DNA of 64,000 bases, taken from Neospora caninum Liverpool (Eukaryota; Apicomplexa; Conoidasida; Eucoccidiorida; Sarcocystidae). Shown here piece by piece: positions 54,124-64,000 of this stretch. Position 1 is the first letter of the stretch; each line of letters begins with the position of its first letter. The DNA is taken from positions 5,728,710-5,792,709 of the forward strand of contig NC_018398.1 in the NCBI RefSeq assembly GCF_000208865.1, in the 5' to 3' direction. A program made the translations under genes and the position numbers. The notes beneath the pieces were generated by a model. The model did no database searches. It had not been told where the DNA came from and saw only the letters and a list, made by a program, of their open reading frames with translations.

Positions 54124-57100
54124 GCGTCTTCTATAGCTATCTATATCGTCTAGCTGTACTCCTATATGTTATCTATTTGCATCTATATACGTCTGTTTAT
54201 GTACCAATATATATCCATCAAGCTCTTTGGACAGAGTTATCAGTCTGCGACAGCCATTTGTTTTGTATGCACGCATTTCTCTTCTTTAAAAAAAAGTGCC
54301 ATGCACGGAAACACGTACTCTCTCTCTCGGTGTTGATGTTTCGATTGTTTTCTCGCTTAGTCTTCTCTTTTTCGTTTCAAGTAGCCTGCTCCGCCCCCCA
54401 CCGGCTGTCCGGTCCTCTTAGCTCGCTCCGTCTTCGACTGATGCTTCCCCTGCGCTTGTCTCTCCCCGTAGGCGCAAGCATCCTCTCCTGATGCCGACGG
54501 CGACGTCCATCACGCTGCCGCTCCGCTTTCTTCGTTTCGCGGCGTAGATTTGACGAACATTCTTGTCGCCTGCGGTCGGCTTCTCTTCTCAGACAGGTGA
54601 GGGGATTCCGCGTTTCGCGTTCAAAGAGGAACATCCAAGAGCTGTGAGCGAGAAAGAGTCGGGAAACCAGGGGAGACAGCTGGAACGGTTCGACGCCTAG
54701 AAAGGGCCGTGGGAGGGACAGGCGCGCAGAAGCCTCTCTTTTTGCGTTGCCGGGGTTCGCTCGTGTCGTTGAAGGAACGAAGGCGTTAGGCCGTTTGAAG
54801 AGAACCGAGCGCGACCTACAAGAGATCGAAAATGATTCGGCTCTGCGACTCAAGGCGCGAGAGTGTGCGATCGACACTGGGCAGTTGTGCAAAACTGCGA
54901 GAAGGGAGAAGAAGGAAAGGAAGAAAAGAATGCAAAAGGAGACGAGTAGGGCAAGCCGCAGTCCGTGGATCTCCTCGGCGTTGTTTTTCCTGCAGACAAC
55001 TGCATTCGCTGCTAAGCAAGCAACTGATGCAGGTCGTCTCCCAGCTCCGACCCAAAGATTTGGTCAACATCGCTCACGCCTACGCGAAACTGTAAACTCC
55101 TCGACGTGCCACCAGCAGACAAAAAAGATTGTCGCACACGACTACATATTCCTCCCGCGTCCGGCTTTCTCTCTAGGCCTACACGTACTGTGCACATGTG
55201 ATTGCCAAAGTGCTTTATAGACAGACACATGCAGATACATATATACATACAGTTTTTTGCATATATATATATATATATACAATTACACAGCTCTCTAGAG
55301 ATATGTGGTTGTGCTCGGAGAGTTGCGAAAATGCAAAATTACGGGTTGCTCGATTCGTGAACTTCCCACAGCGCCCAGACAGCCGACACCTGCGTAGGTA
55401 GGAGGATCGGTCGAGCGCAGTTTGTTTCGGCAAGCATTTCCCTCACGGGCGGAGCGCGAGGAGGCTGAGGGGGGGGGAAGAGACACAAACGTTTAGAGAA
55501 GCACACGCTTCTTGGCATGATATCGACGCAGTCGGGAGCGAGCACGCGCTTTGCGAGGAAGTGTCGGGATCTCGAAGCAATCGCCTGTGCGTCAGCTGCC
55601 TACACCGCAGTCTCTGCCACAACATAAAGCTGCGACTCCCAGTCTCGACAGGCATTAAAGCATGTTCGCTGTAGAAAACCGTAACTTCTATAGGTATTTA
55701 TGCACAATTATATATGTATATATATAATAGGAAGTATACGAATGTGTATCTACGCATATGCGCATGTCTGGGCTCAGCTACATCTATATATCTATCTATC
55801 TATATGTTTTTGTACAGGGAGGTGTTTATCTGGATGTTTCGTGTTGAATGTTTTTTCAGGCGGATTGCGGATGAAGAGTTTTTTCGACTCGTTGCGAGTA
55901 AGACAGCCGTACATCTGATGCAGGTTCTGTCTGTGCAGAAGGAGCCTATCTGATGACAGCTGCGTTTGCCTTTATCTGTTCGAGTTCTCGTCTTCCTCGC
56001 GTGGTCTCGCGCTTTGACCGACAACATGCATATATATATAATAGGGAGTATAAGAAGGTGTATCTATGTATATGTGCATGCCTGGGCTCAGCTACATCTA
56101 TCTATCTATTTATCCATCTATCTATCTATCTGTCTAACTACGATTTCATTCAGAAACAACATCACGCGTTTCTTTTTTCGCGTCAGCGTCTGCGTTCGTC
56201 TGCGGCGGGGCATCAGCCGCGAGTCGCAAACGAAGTCAACACTTGTCTGTATTAAGGTGTCTATACACCCCAAGATGCTGCGACACGCGCAGACTTATGT
56301 ATGCATGCACGTAGACCATTGCCGGCCTGCGACTCCTGCTACTTGTAGCCTCTCTGACGCTCAGGCAGTCCTGCATGTATCAGAGTGGATACACAGATCT
56401 GGATGTTTCTAGAGAGACAGGTAGATGCATGTGCGTATACGCCCAGCATATATTTGTGCATTCACCTCTATATGTATCTATATATATATATATATATATA
56501 TGCATGGCTCATGTTGTCGTCGACATACATCCTCATATATATATGTATATGCATGCATATGTTTTTCCCAGTTCAAGCATGGGTGTGTGTGAGGATGTCT
56601 CTGTATAGCTTTATATGTGTTTTTATTTACATCTGGCGTTTATGGGTTTGCAGGAGCGCTTCCTCCCTACGTCTACGACTTGACGCCGATCGCCTTGGCG
56701 AATGTTTGCACATCGTTTGCGAGGTCAGATAGAGTTGCTCTCATTTTCTACGATCCCAGCGTCCGTTAGACCCTACAGACGATTTCTCTGGGGTTTTGTT
56801 TTCCTCTCCCTTGGCGGTGCTCAAGCGTTCCCCATTTTCCTGTAGCTTGGCGTACACGCTTCGCGCCCCTTGGTGGAGCACGAGCTTCGATCCTCCTAAC
56901 GCAAACTCTCTCGCTCATTTACTTTATGCATGCACTGTGCTTCGCACTTGCGCCCTTCGCAAGTTGGCCGGAATACAATGCAAACGATGCTTTCGTTTTG
57001 AGACCATTTTCCTCACGACGCAGCTAGACGAATCATGTGTACATGGACCTGAGACGATATACATACGTTTGCACATATTTTCCCATACACGTACGTATAT

Positions 57101-60100
57101 TGCTGTATGCATACATAGATCTATACATGTTTATACTTGTAGTCGCATGCTTGTATATATAAATATATACAAAAGGATATATGTTTATGCAAATGCTAAT
57201 GTAGACGTGTTTCTTGAGGGCAACACTGGTGCCTGTTTGTTTCAGCGTGGGTCTGTATGAGGAGAAATTGTTCGACGCAGTAACAGCTGAAGCAGAGAGG
57301 CGAATCACGGAATTCGGAGGCTGCGAGCTCCTCAGTCTTCTTCTTGGGCTCAGCAAAATGCAAGCGGCTCTGTAAGAGTTTTCTTTTGTCTCTTCGGCTT
57401 TTTTTCCTCTTTTTCGTCTTTGGCATGCCGGCACTCGTACGGCTGTTTGTCTGGTTGCCTCTGTTGCCGCTCTTCTTTTCTTTGCTCCATTCGCTTCGTA
57501 TGGCAACGCGGCAGACCCACTAGACTGCAACATAGGACCGCAACGAGCACTCACCGAAACGCGTTCTCCCTCTATGCATACGTCAGACACCGTGATGCCT
57601 CACATTCCCTTTAACTCGTGGGCGTTTGTACACATGCAGGAGGCTTGCGTATACTCTACAGCCATAAATATATATATATATATATACATACATATATCTA
57701 TGTAACAGTAGGTACACGAATGTGCGCGTAGGTGCAACCCTTAGGTATATGGCCCAAGAGTTAAAGGAGCGAAACGACAAGAGGACGATGAGGGAAACAG
57801 CGGCTATTCTCTCCACTTTTTTTCGTCCGGCGCGTCTCTCCGCATTGCCATGATCAGCCGTTCACGTGTCGTTCCTTTGCGCATCGTCTCTGTCTGATTT
57901 CTTCCTCAGCTTTTTCTCTCTTTGTCTCTCTGCTGCGATTCAGGCCGCCGCACAAGAAGCGCCGCGACGGACGCTGCCTCAGCGCTATTCTGAGGGCGTT
58001 GCGGGGCCGCATGGGGCCTTTCGGCTTTGTCCAGAATCTACAGGTGAGACGGCCGGCGGTGCTCCCGCGCGTCAGCAGCGGCGAAGCCCAGATCGCCAGC
58101 TGATATTGCGCCCTGAGTTTCCGGCCTTGCATGTGTCGGCAGTTCTGTTTCGGCGAGCCGTCGCTGCGTTCCTGTCGCCCACTGTATACAGCAGGCCTTA
58201 TGACGGCGACGAACTTTGGGGGCGCGACAGAGACACGCGAACAGGCGCTGTCAGGTGGAGGAGTATTTCTGCGTGCTCGGGCAGTTTGCGTGTTTGCGTC
58301 GTTAGGTTCTCGAATCGCTTGTGCTCCTCGGCCACTACGACTCTCTCTTCATTCACACGAAAGTTCTTCCTGCTCTCCTGGCTCGACGGCCGACTCCTCC
58401 AGGAGGCCCGAGCGCGTTGGCGACGCCTCACGGATCGGCAGCCGACGCTGCGGCAGCCGCGACTGCCGACAGTGTGTTAGGGGTGAGGCGAGCAGTGAAC
58501 AGATTAGGAAGAGAGACACTGAGAAAGAGAGTGCCCAGCGCGACTCCACATGGGTTACCTGTTTGATTGCGGGTCGTCTCGCTTCTTCGTACTTCATTGT
58601 TGTGGCCGTTTCGGGCGAACAGACGCAAGGGTCCAACCCGTTTCCAATGCACACCTATAGAGCTATATGCATAGGTCTGATTGAGGCATGTATGTCATGT
58701 GAATGAGTAAGGGGAGACGCCCAGATCCAGTGCTGGTGTTTAACAGAGACATATGAAGGTTTTGGAGGTCTTAGGCAACGCGCGGGGATCTGTCCGCGGT
58801 GCGCAGGACATCACGCTCGATCCGCACTGCCCGTCCGTTTCCTTGTTGGGGTTGGCCTTGCCGTGCTTTCTGGAATGAGGGCCTCGGCAGTTCACCGGCA
58901 CATTCACACGGCGACCATGGGCCTGTATACTCCTAAGACACGTGCTACCAGATATCGATGTGCGCAGAGTTATCTAGGAATACGTTTACTTTTAATTATA
59001 TATATGTATATATTTATACATGGTAGCCGATGGACCCGACGTGATGTTGAGGGAATGCAAGGGTACCATCAGGACGACTTTCTTCACCAGTTTAGGTGCC
59101 GGGGTCCTCTCGGTTTCGCCTGTCGCCGGACTGTTCTCGACTAGTCTTCTTTGCGAAACCGACACGACCTGCCGTTCGTTTTCTCGGTTTTTCGGGCGGC
59201 CCGAGGGCGTGCGCGGATTCGTGCGCGGTGTCTCCGCCTTCCAGCTTCGTCTTGACGCATATGACGGAGTCGTTCGCGAACCCTTCGATCGTGCTTCACG
59301 GCTCCTGCCTCTCGGTGTGTGTGTGTGTGTGTGTGTGCAGCTTTATCTGCGGGTACTGTGCTGTCTGTACCGTCTGCCCAACCTCTCCCAGACCGGAATT
59401 CAGCTTCTTCAGGAAGTGGCGGAGCAGCTGCCTCGGTGCTTTCAGAGGACTCAGATTGCAGGCATGGCTGCCGCGCTTCATCTGCTCCATAAAGTAGGGC
59501 CGAGGAAGGGCGCAAAGCCGTGAAAGCGCCGGGCGTTAAAAGCACCGAAACGTCCAGACTGGTTGGAACACGCGTAAAGAGAGGAGCGAGCGGCGTTCGA
59601 GGGTTTCGCGTGAAGGCGTCGGAAATCAGCGAGACGTGACGGTGAATCTTTCCGAGCCTCTGTAGGTCTGTGCTGCTGCGTATCCATTCGGGGGACAGTC
59701 GCTGCCACTGTTCACTGCGGTGTCTGTCCGGTTTCTTCTGCAGCTCGACTGCCTCGACTATGACTGTTTTTCGAAGGCGGATGCCATCCTCTTAGCCGAC
59801 AGGGTTGCGACGCTTCGTCAGCTGCGCTTCGCCAACATCCTGCAACTGCGGGATGCTTTCCGGGCTCTAGGTACGGCACGCCCCCTGCGCGCACGTGTCC
59901 TTCCTCAGATAGACTCTCAAACTTGAATGGCTCGCGCCACAGACCGACAGGCAAGCAGAAATGGATATTTCCAGCATGGCATGCCCATCGCGAAAAAAAC
60001 AGCTCTCCGCCCACACACACACACACACACAAACCTGTGTCATCAGTTAAAAAAGGGGGGTCCAGTCTGGTTTTGTTTCTGTGCATTTAGGGGATGAGGA

Positions 60101-60707
60101 ACACTGGGGAGAAGTACTAAAGTTTCTGGACGGTGTCGTCCACGAAACGGAGACTCTCCTCACCGAAGCACGCGGTGTGGACGACGCGCATGAGAGAGAT
60201 GACGTGGCCGCGGTTCGAGGTGCGAATAAGGGGGGGGGAAGCACGGCTCTTCAGAGGGATTCTCCTCGTGACCAAACTTATTTTCATCACGAGGATCACG
60301 ACGAGCGAGACAGCAGAACGGGCTGCCGACTAGGCGCTGGGGCACAAGAATCAGATCGAGCGAGGAAAGGAGAGGGTGGCTCTGAACAGGACTTGCACGG
60401 ACGGGAAGTCGCTTCTGGCGGCAGCGACGGCACACACAACACACGACAGTTCAGGGGCTCGACGCGAGAGGCAACTCCAGACTTCGCGCAAGTTTCCGAT
60501 TCGGAAAGCGAATCGCACAGTCAGCTGGAGTCGAGGGCAGCTGACGCTCGTCAATCAGTGCCGCGGCGGGAGGCTGTAGTTCATGCGCACCAGTATAGTC
60601 CAGATGGCGAATACACTTCACGGCCAGTGACCCTGGACAAGCACATCAGAACAAAGAGGGTTCGAGCAACTCGGCGTGTGCATGCACCGGCAGAAGAGGT
60701 GGAGTAG
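52598..60707 (+). CDS. Helical-repeat (HPR/FASTK-like) putative organellar RNA-binding protein
   Basis: Twelve exons: 52598-53516, 53825-53892, 54472-54596, 54996-55091, 55860-55897, 56654-56723, 57246-57371, 57944-58043, 58306-58482, 59341-59493, 59744-59870, 60091-60707; 871 aa, all junctions GT-AG and in phase. Residues 1-260 are Ser/Pro/Arg-rich with few acids, compatible with a long mitochondrial-type leader. From about 265 to 695 the protein is a chain of paired helices with motifs such as LRPKDLVNIAHAYAKL, GVDLTNILVACGRLLFSD, LTPIALANVCTSFAR and FVQNLQ-VLESLVLLGHYD. This is the style of apicomplexan heptatricopeptide-repeat and FASTK-like proteins, which bind organellar (chiefly mitochondrial) RNA. 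No RAP domain is visible. Residues 700-871 are an acidic/Ser-rich tail. The family call rests on motif style; other alpha-solenoids are possible. The last exon boundary is the weakest part. Confidence 0.72.
53579..53702. repeat. TCTA/TA microsatellites in HPR intron 1
   Basis: Two AT-rich tracts (about 53579-53610 and 53685-53702) in the first intron, before the 68-base second exon. Confidence 0.85.
54038..54121. repeat. (TCTA)n plus (TA)n compound microsatellite in HPR intron 2
   Basis: About eight TCTA units, then ccaca, then about 20 TA units ending at 54121; the longest simple repeat in this gene. Confidence 0.92.
55715..55805. repeat. Intronic repeat, copy 1 (HPR intron 4)
   Basis: About 85-90 bases: atatataatagg, agtatacgaatgtgtatc, gcgcatgtctgggctcagctacatctat, then TCTA units. 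A second copy lies at about 56029-56130, on the other side of exon 5. Confidence 0.8.
56029..56133. repeat. Intronic repeat, copy 2 (HPR intron 5)
   Basis: Matches 55715-55805 at an offset of about 314 bases: atatataataggg, agtataagaaggtgtatc, gtgcatgcctgggctcagctacatctat, then TCTA units, with roughly ten substitutions over 60 bases outside the simple repeats. Confidence 0.8.
56473..56500. repeat. TA microsatellite in HPR intron 5
   Basis: TA repeats between exons 5 and 6; a further AT tract lies at about 57665-57686 in intron 7 and one at 55259-55279 in intron 4. Confidence 0.88.
59315..59338. repeat. (GT)n directly before the HPR exon 10 acceptor
   Basis: About eleven GT units run straight into the gcag acceptor of exon 10 (59341). 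There is no conventional pyrimidine tract, so the GT run occupies its place. Confidence 0.85.
60012..60031. repeat. CA microsatellite in HPR intron 11
   Basis: About nine CA units, 60 bases upstream of the last-exon acceptor. Confidence 0.85.
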
Positions 60708-63700
60708 ACGAAGGTCCTCGAGAAGGGGACAGAGGTTTCTGCTCCGCCTGTGGCAACGCAGCACCTACTGACGTGCTTGCGAGAGGACTAAGGCTGAACC
60801 TTCTGGCCAGCATGGAAATCCGGCTTTTTTGCCGGTGGCTGGCCTCTTGGATAGAAAACGGACGTGCCAGCCTCAGTGCCTGTGTTCGTGGCACAACTTG
60901 GCGTCAGACCTGGGGCAACCTCCAGAAACGTTTTTTAACGAGAACTCACGAACTCCGTTCTAACTTCGTTGGGTATGGTGTCAGCGGCTGCAAGCTGCAA
61001 CGCCTCCTCTACCAAGCCAGACTGTTCCCGCTGTCAGATTTTGAGTCACCCGAAATCCCTGGTTTCGGGAGAGGGATCGTCGTAGCCAGAAGCGAGTCGG
61101 CATTGCTGTGAGAACAGCCGTTTTCCCCAGGTGACGCTTTCTGCGTTTCGTCGACGAACGCTCTAAATTCAATTGCCGTAGAAGTGGCTGCAGAGTTGCA
61201 GGCGGTCGTGTATATCTGGTCAGTAGGTGAAAGTGTGTGTCCGTCTGGTACCTACCCCTATGAACCATTAGACTCTACAATAGCAGATGCGCTTTTCCGT
61301 GGAGACGAAGGATGCGCAGCCAAGTCGCAGGTTGCCGGGTGCCGTCGAGAGTTGACAGGTGTACAGAGCGCGGGAGTTCTGACCGTGCGGAAGGAGGCTG
61401 CTTCGCTTCCTTCCGAACTGACGCTTTCATGTGTGTCGAATCTGACACGATGGCATTCGCTCGGTCCGCCTATCGATATGTTGCGGCAAGTCATCGTGCT
61501 CTGGCAAGGGGTCATGCGTGTTGGTGGTTTGGATCAACTTTGGGACATCCCGCTGTCACCCGGTTTCGCAAACTGCTTCCCTTGCGGACCAGTGCTTAGA
61601 TCGAATGCTGAGATTGCGCTAATGGATACCCCCGCCGGAATCATGGGAGCGTCAAGCGAATACGCGGGAACAGGAGTACCTTCAAAATGTTTTTCTTCTG
61701 TTGTACAGAAGGTGGGATTTGCTCCATGTCCTGAGGATGGGCGGCACTGATTGTCTAACGGCGGCTGTTTACCGAGCAGCATGGCGATTGACCATCGAGT
61801 GGAGAATGGTGTGCTGGTACACCGCGATGAAGAGACAGACTGTTTGAGTGTTTAGCTCGCCACGTCCGAGTCCGAAGGAGCAAGCAGGACGGTGGAAAGC
61901 AGCAGTAGCCAGCCGTTTTGCCGTGGATAAAAAAATTCGAAGCTGGAGCGCTGGCGAGTACCAACCGCGGGAGCACTGTCACCTATACCATTGGGCGAGA
62001 CCCGGACGGCTCAGATCGAAAGCAGTTCTGGAGAACGAACAATTCTCTGCTTTTATGAGCGCTGTTGCCGACAATCCCCACATCTGCTTTGACTTCTCTA
62101 CATGACCACTGCTTCTAGGCAGCTGCTGGGATCGCTGCTAGCTCCCCGCTCAAATCGCGAGGCGTCAGATTTGAGAAAAAAAAACCGGATACATCCCCCA
62201 AACAAGCGAGGCGGGCAGGGTAGCGCGCTGTGCAAGGCGACATGAGTTTCTCGTATCTCACCGATGGTGCGCAGATCTCGGCAGCGAGCGAGAGGGCGCT
62301 AGCGCCTCTGTCTCTTTCTCCCGCCTGCTACAACTCCTTTTGGCGCCTATCGAGCCCAACCTGTTGGGCGGGGACTATCTTCTTAGCCTTGCTAGGTGTC
62401 TCGCCCCACCAGGTTAGAGGAAAGATTCGCTCGGATAGGCTCCAGTACGACATTGCGGCACCACCCCGTCCGATGTCTCGACCTCGCCGCCCGAGCCCGT
62501 TCGGAGCTTCCACGGTGTCGCCGCGGTTGAACACATTTCATTATTTCGCAGTTTTAGCGCAGAACATCCTCGTAGCTTCTTTCCAGATGGTGACTTCCCC
62601 CACACGGAAGCCCCATGCACAAAATCCGTTTCTCTGGCGACATCTTTTTTGCCTTACTGGCGACCGCAGAACGAGGGATATCTCGTGCCTGTTCTTTTTG
62701 TCGTCCTGGCGGAGTAAATGGTCATATTCATATTTTCCTGTGTGTACGTGTAAGCATCTGGAGCTATAGACGTGTCGGTAGGTAAAAAGAGCTTTGCTGT
62801 AGACAGAAATCCAGGCTGTGTGCACGCACGTACCTTCCAGCGAGGTACATGTCTCAATGGTTGCAAGGTTCCATCAAGCCGCTGCTCGTCTTCCGAGTGT
62901 CGCTCGGGTGTGTCCTTGCAACTGCCATGAGGGAGACCTCGCGGAAATGGTGGAACGTAAGAACCTCTGGCAAAAAGAAAGTAGATCTCTCTGGAGTGTG
63001 GCTTAGTATTGTCTGGTAGAAATTCAACCCTACGCATGTGCCGAGCCCATGCTTATTATTGTCTTTTCGAGCCATGCGGCGCGAGTCCTTGAGTGAAAAA
63101 AGTACGCGCGCAGATGCGTAGGCATATGTGATCGGTGATGCATCAGATGTGTACACGCCAAAACGTGCGCTTTTGAAGCGTGTATTCGTTCATGTGGATA
63201 GGTTAGCTTCAAAAACTGTGTGTCGTGCCTTTCCATTTTCTTCGCTGGCTGCCTCCTCTTGCCGCTGCTTCGATTGTTCGCTATAGGGGCGACGCCGTCT
63301 TGGTCCTCACCACGTATATTGCCCGTGCCCTGTTTTGTCGTTTCTGTGCCCAGCGACCTGGGGCAGTCATGACCCTAACTAGCCCGAGTGGGCAGTCTTC
63401 TGCTTGTGTTTTGGTCTTTTTCGTCGGAGGCGTAGAATTTCCTGGCAAGGGTTTTCGGACGGATTTTCTCTAGGCGGATTTCTCGGTCCGACCGCTGGGA
63501 TCTCTGTCGGACGAGATCCGAGGTAACCCCTCGCTGCTCGTCTTCCCGGGCATATGGCCCCTCGCTGTTCCTCGGGGGGGGGCATGCAGATATCTCCACA
63601 AATGTGCAGCGGTGACCAGTTATCATTTTCCCCACTGTCCTTTCTCGGCCCCAGGGATTCTCTCCGGTCTGTGTCTTCTTTGTCGCTTTTCTATCCGAAT

Positions 63701-64000
63701 TCTATGTCGATCCCAGGTGCCCACGAAGCACGTGCAGAGGTGTAGACTGCGGAAATTCTGGACACAGGCAACCTGCCCAGCAATCCGTACGCGACGCCCC
63801 TCTGGGAAGCACTTCGCCAGCGGGGGGGTGGGCGATCCGTAAGAGCACTGGTGCTCCACATCGTGTGTGGGTTGGCCACTTGCGCAATTTCTCTGCGTTT
63901 CCACTTTCCCAAGGCCACACCCACTTCTGAAACTCCGCGAACTCCCCCAAAATAGTATCATCTAGCGTCCAACCCGACACAACAGCGTACACTCTCTTTG
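60708..64000. other. Unassigned 3.3 kb after the HPR gene
   Basis: Two frames stay open directly after the HPR stop: about 60602-61111, containing TDVLARGLRLNLLASMEIRLF, and 61112-61750, containing AVVYIWSVGESV and LRQVIVLWQGVM. They could be further HPR exons, an unrelated gene or chance. From 61750 to 64000 the open frames are short or overlapping (for example 62230-62769, plus strand) and I recognise none. No RNA gene or repeat array seen. Confidence 0.35.

Noticed and set aside
62230..62769. A 179-codon plus-strand frame
   Set aside because: No homology recognised, Ser/Pro/Phe-rich, and overlapped by frames on the other strand; not enough to call a gene.

Overview
The window looks like nuclear DNA of a coccidian apicomplexan, most probably Toxoplasma gondii or a very close relative such as Hammondia. 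Three things point there. The left 27 kb is a tandem array of a secreted, lineage-specific family that I believe is the Toxoplasma-specific 'family A' (TgFAM). The right-hand genes have GT-AG introns and long Ser/Ala/Arg/Glu-rich insertions inside conserved eukaryotic domains. (AT)n, TCTA and CT microsatellites fill introns and spacers. The species and family name are recognised from memory and were not searched.

Layout. (1) 74-27014: ten intact, intronless, minus-strand paralogues of 358-398 codons, about 2.6-3.0 kb apart. Each has a signal peptide, a conserved N-terminal domain, a hypervariable Ser/Pro/Gly/Glu linker, an RRLxD/E motif about 47 residues from the end, and a hydrophobic C-terminus. 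The array is built from at least two generations of segmental duplication: three near-identical units of about 3.03 kb (about 3240-12330), and a 3.4-kb block present twice, 5.57 kb apart (about 18040-21440 and 23613-27014). Several genes are clear chimeras. (2) 27015-29576: degraded array flank, two minisatellites and an (AT)20 tract, marking the change from the lineage-specific array to conserved genes. (3) 29577-32665, minus strand: four-exon WD40 gene of the RBBP4/RBAP48/MSI1 histone-binding type. (4) 36454-37388, plus strand: two-exon NOP10 (H/ACA snoRNP), exactly 64 residues. (5) 39038-50084, minus strand: nine-exon gene for a very large (about 2,496 aa) Cid1/TUTase-like terminal nucleotidyltransferase whose catalytic core is split by big insertions. 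(6) 52598-60707, plus strand: twelve-exon gene for a helical-repeat protein resembling the apicomplexan heptatricopeptide-repeat (HPR) / FASTK-like organellar RNA-binding proteins. (7) 60708-64000: nothing I can assign; two long open frames directly after gene 6 may be missed exons or 3' UTR.

The exon models for the four right-hand genes were built by hand. In each, donor and acceptor phases agree at every junction, the total length is a multiple of three, and domain motifs are rejoined across introns. The WD40/NOP10 and TUTase/HPR pairs are divergent; NOP10 and the TUTase are convergent. No operon-like logic links the two halves. Three of the four conserved genes act on RNA or chromatin. The array looks like a fast-evolving set of surface or exported effectors. 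Its most interesting property is the combination of a family-wide ASP5/TEXEL-like site, a GPI-like tail and a hypervariable linker.
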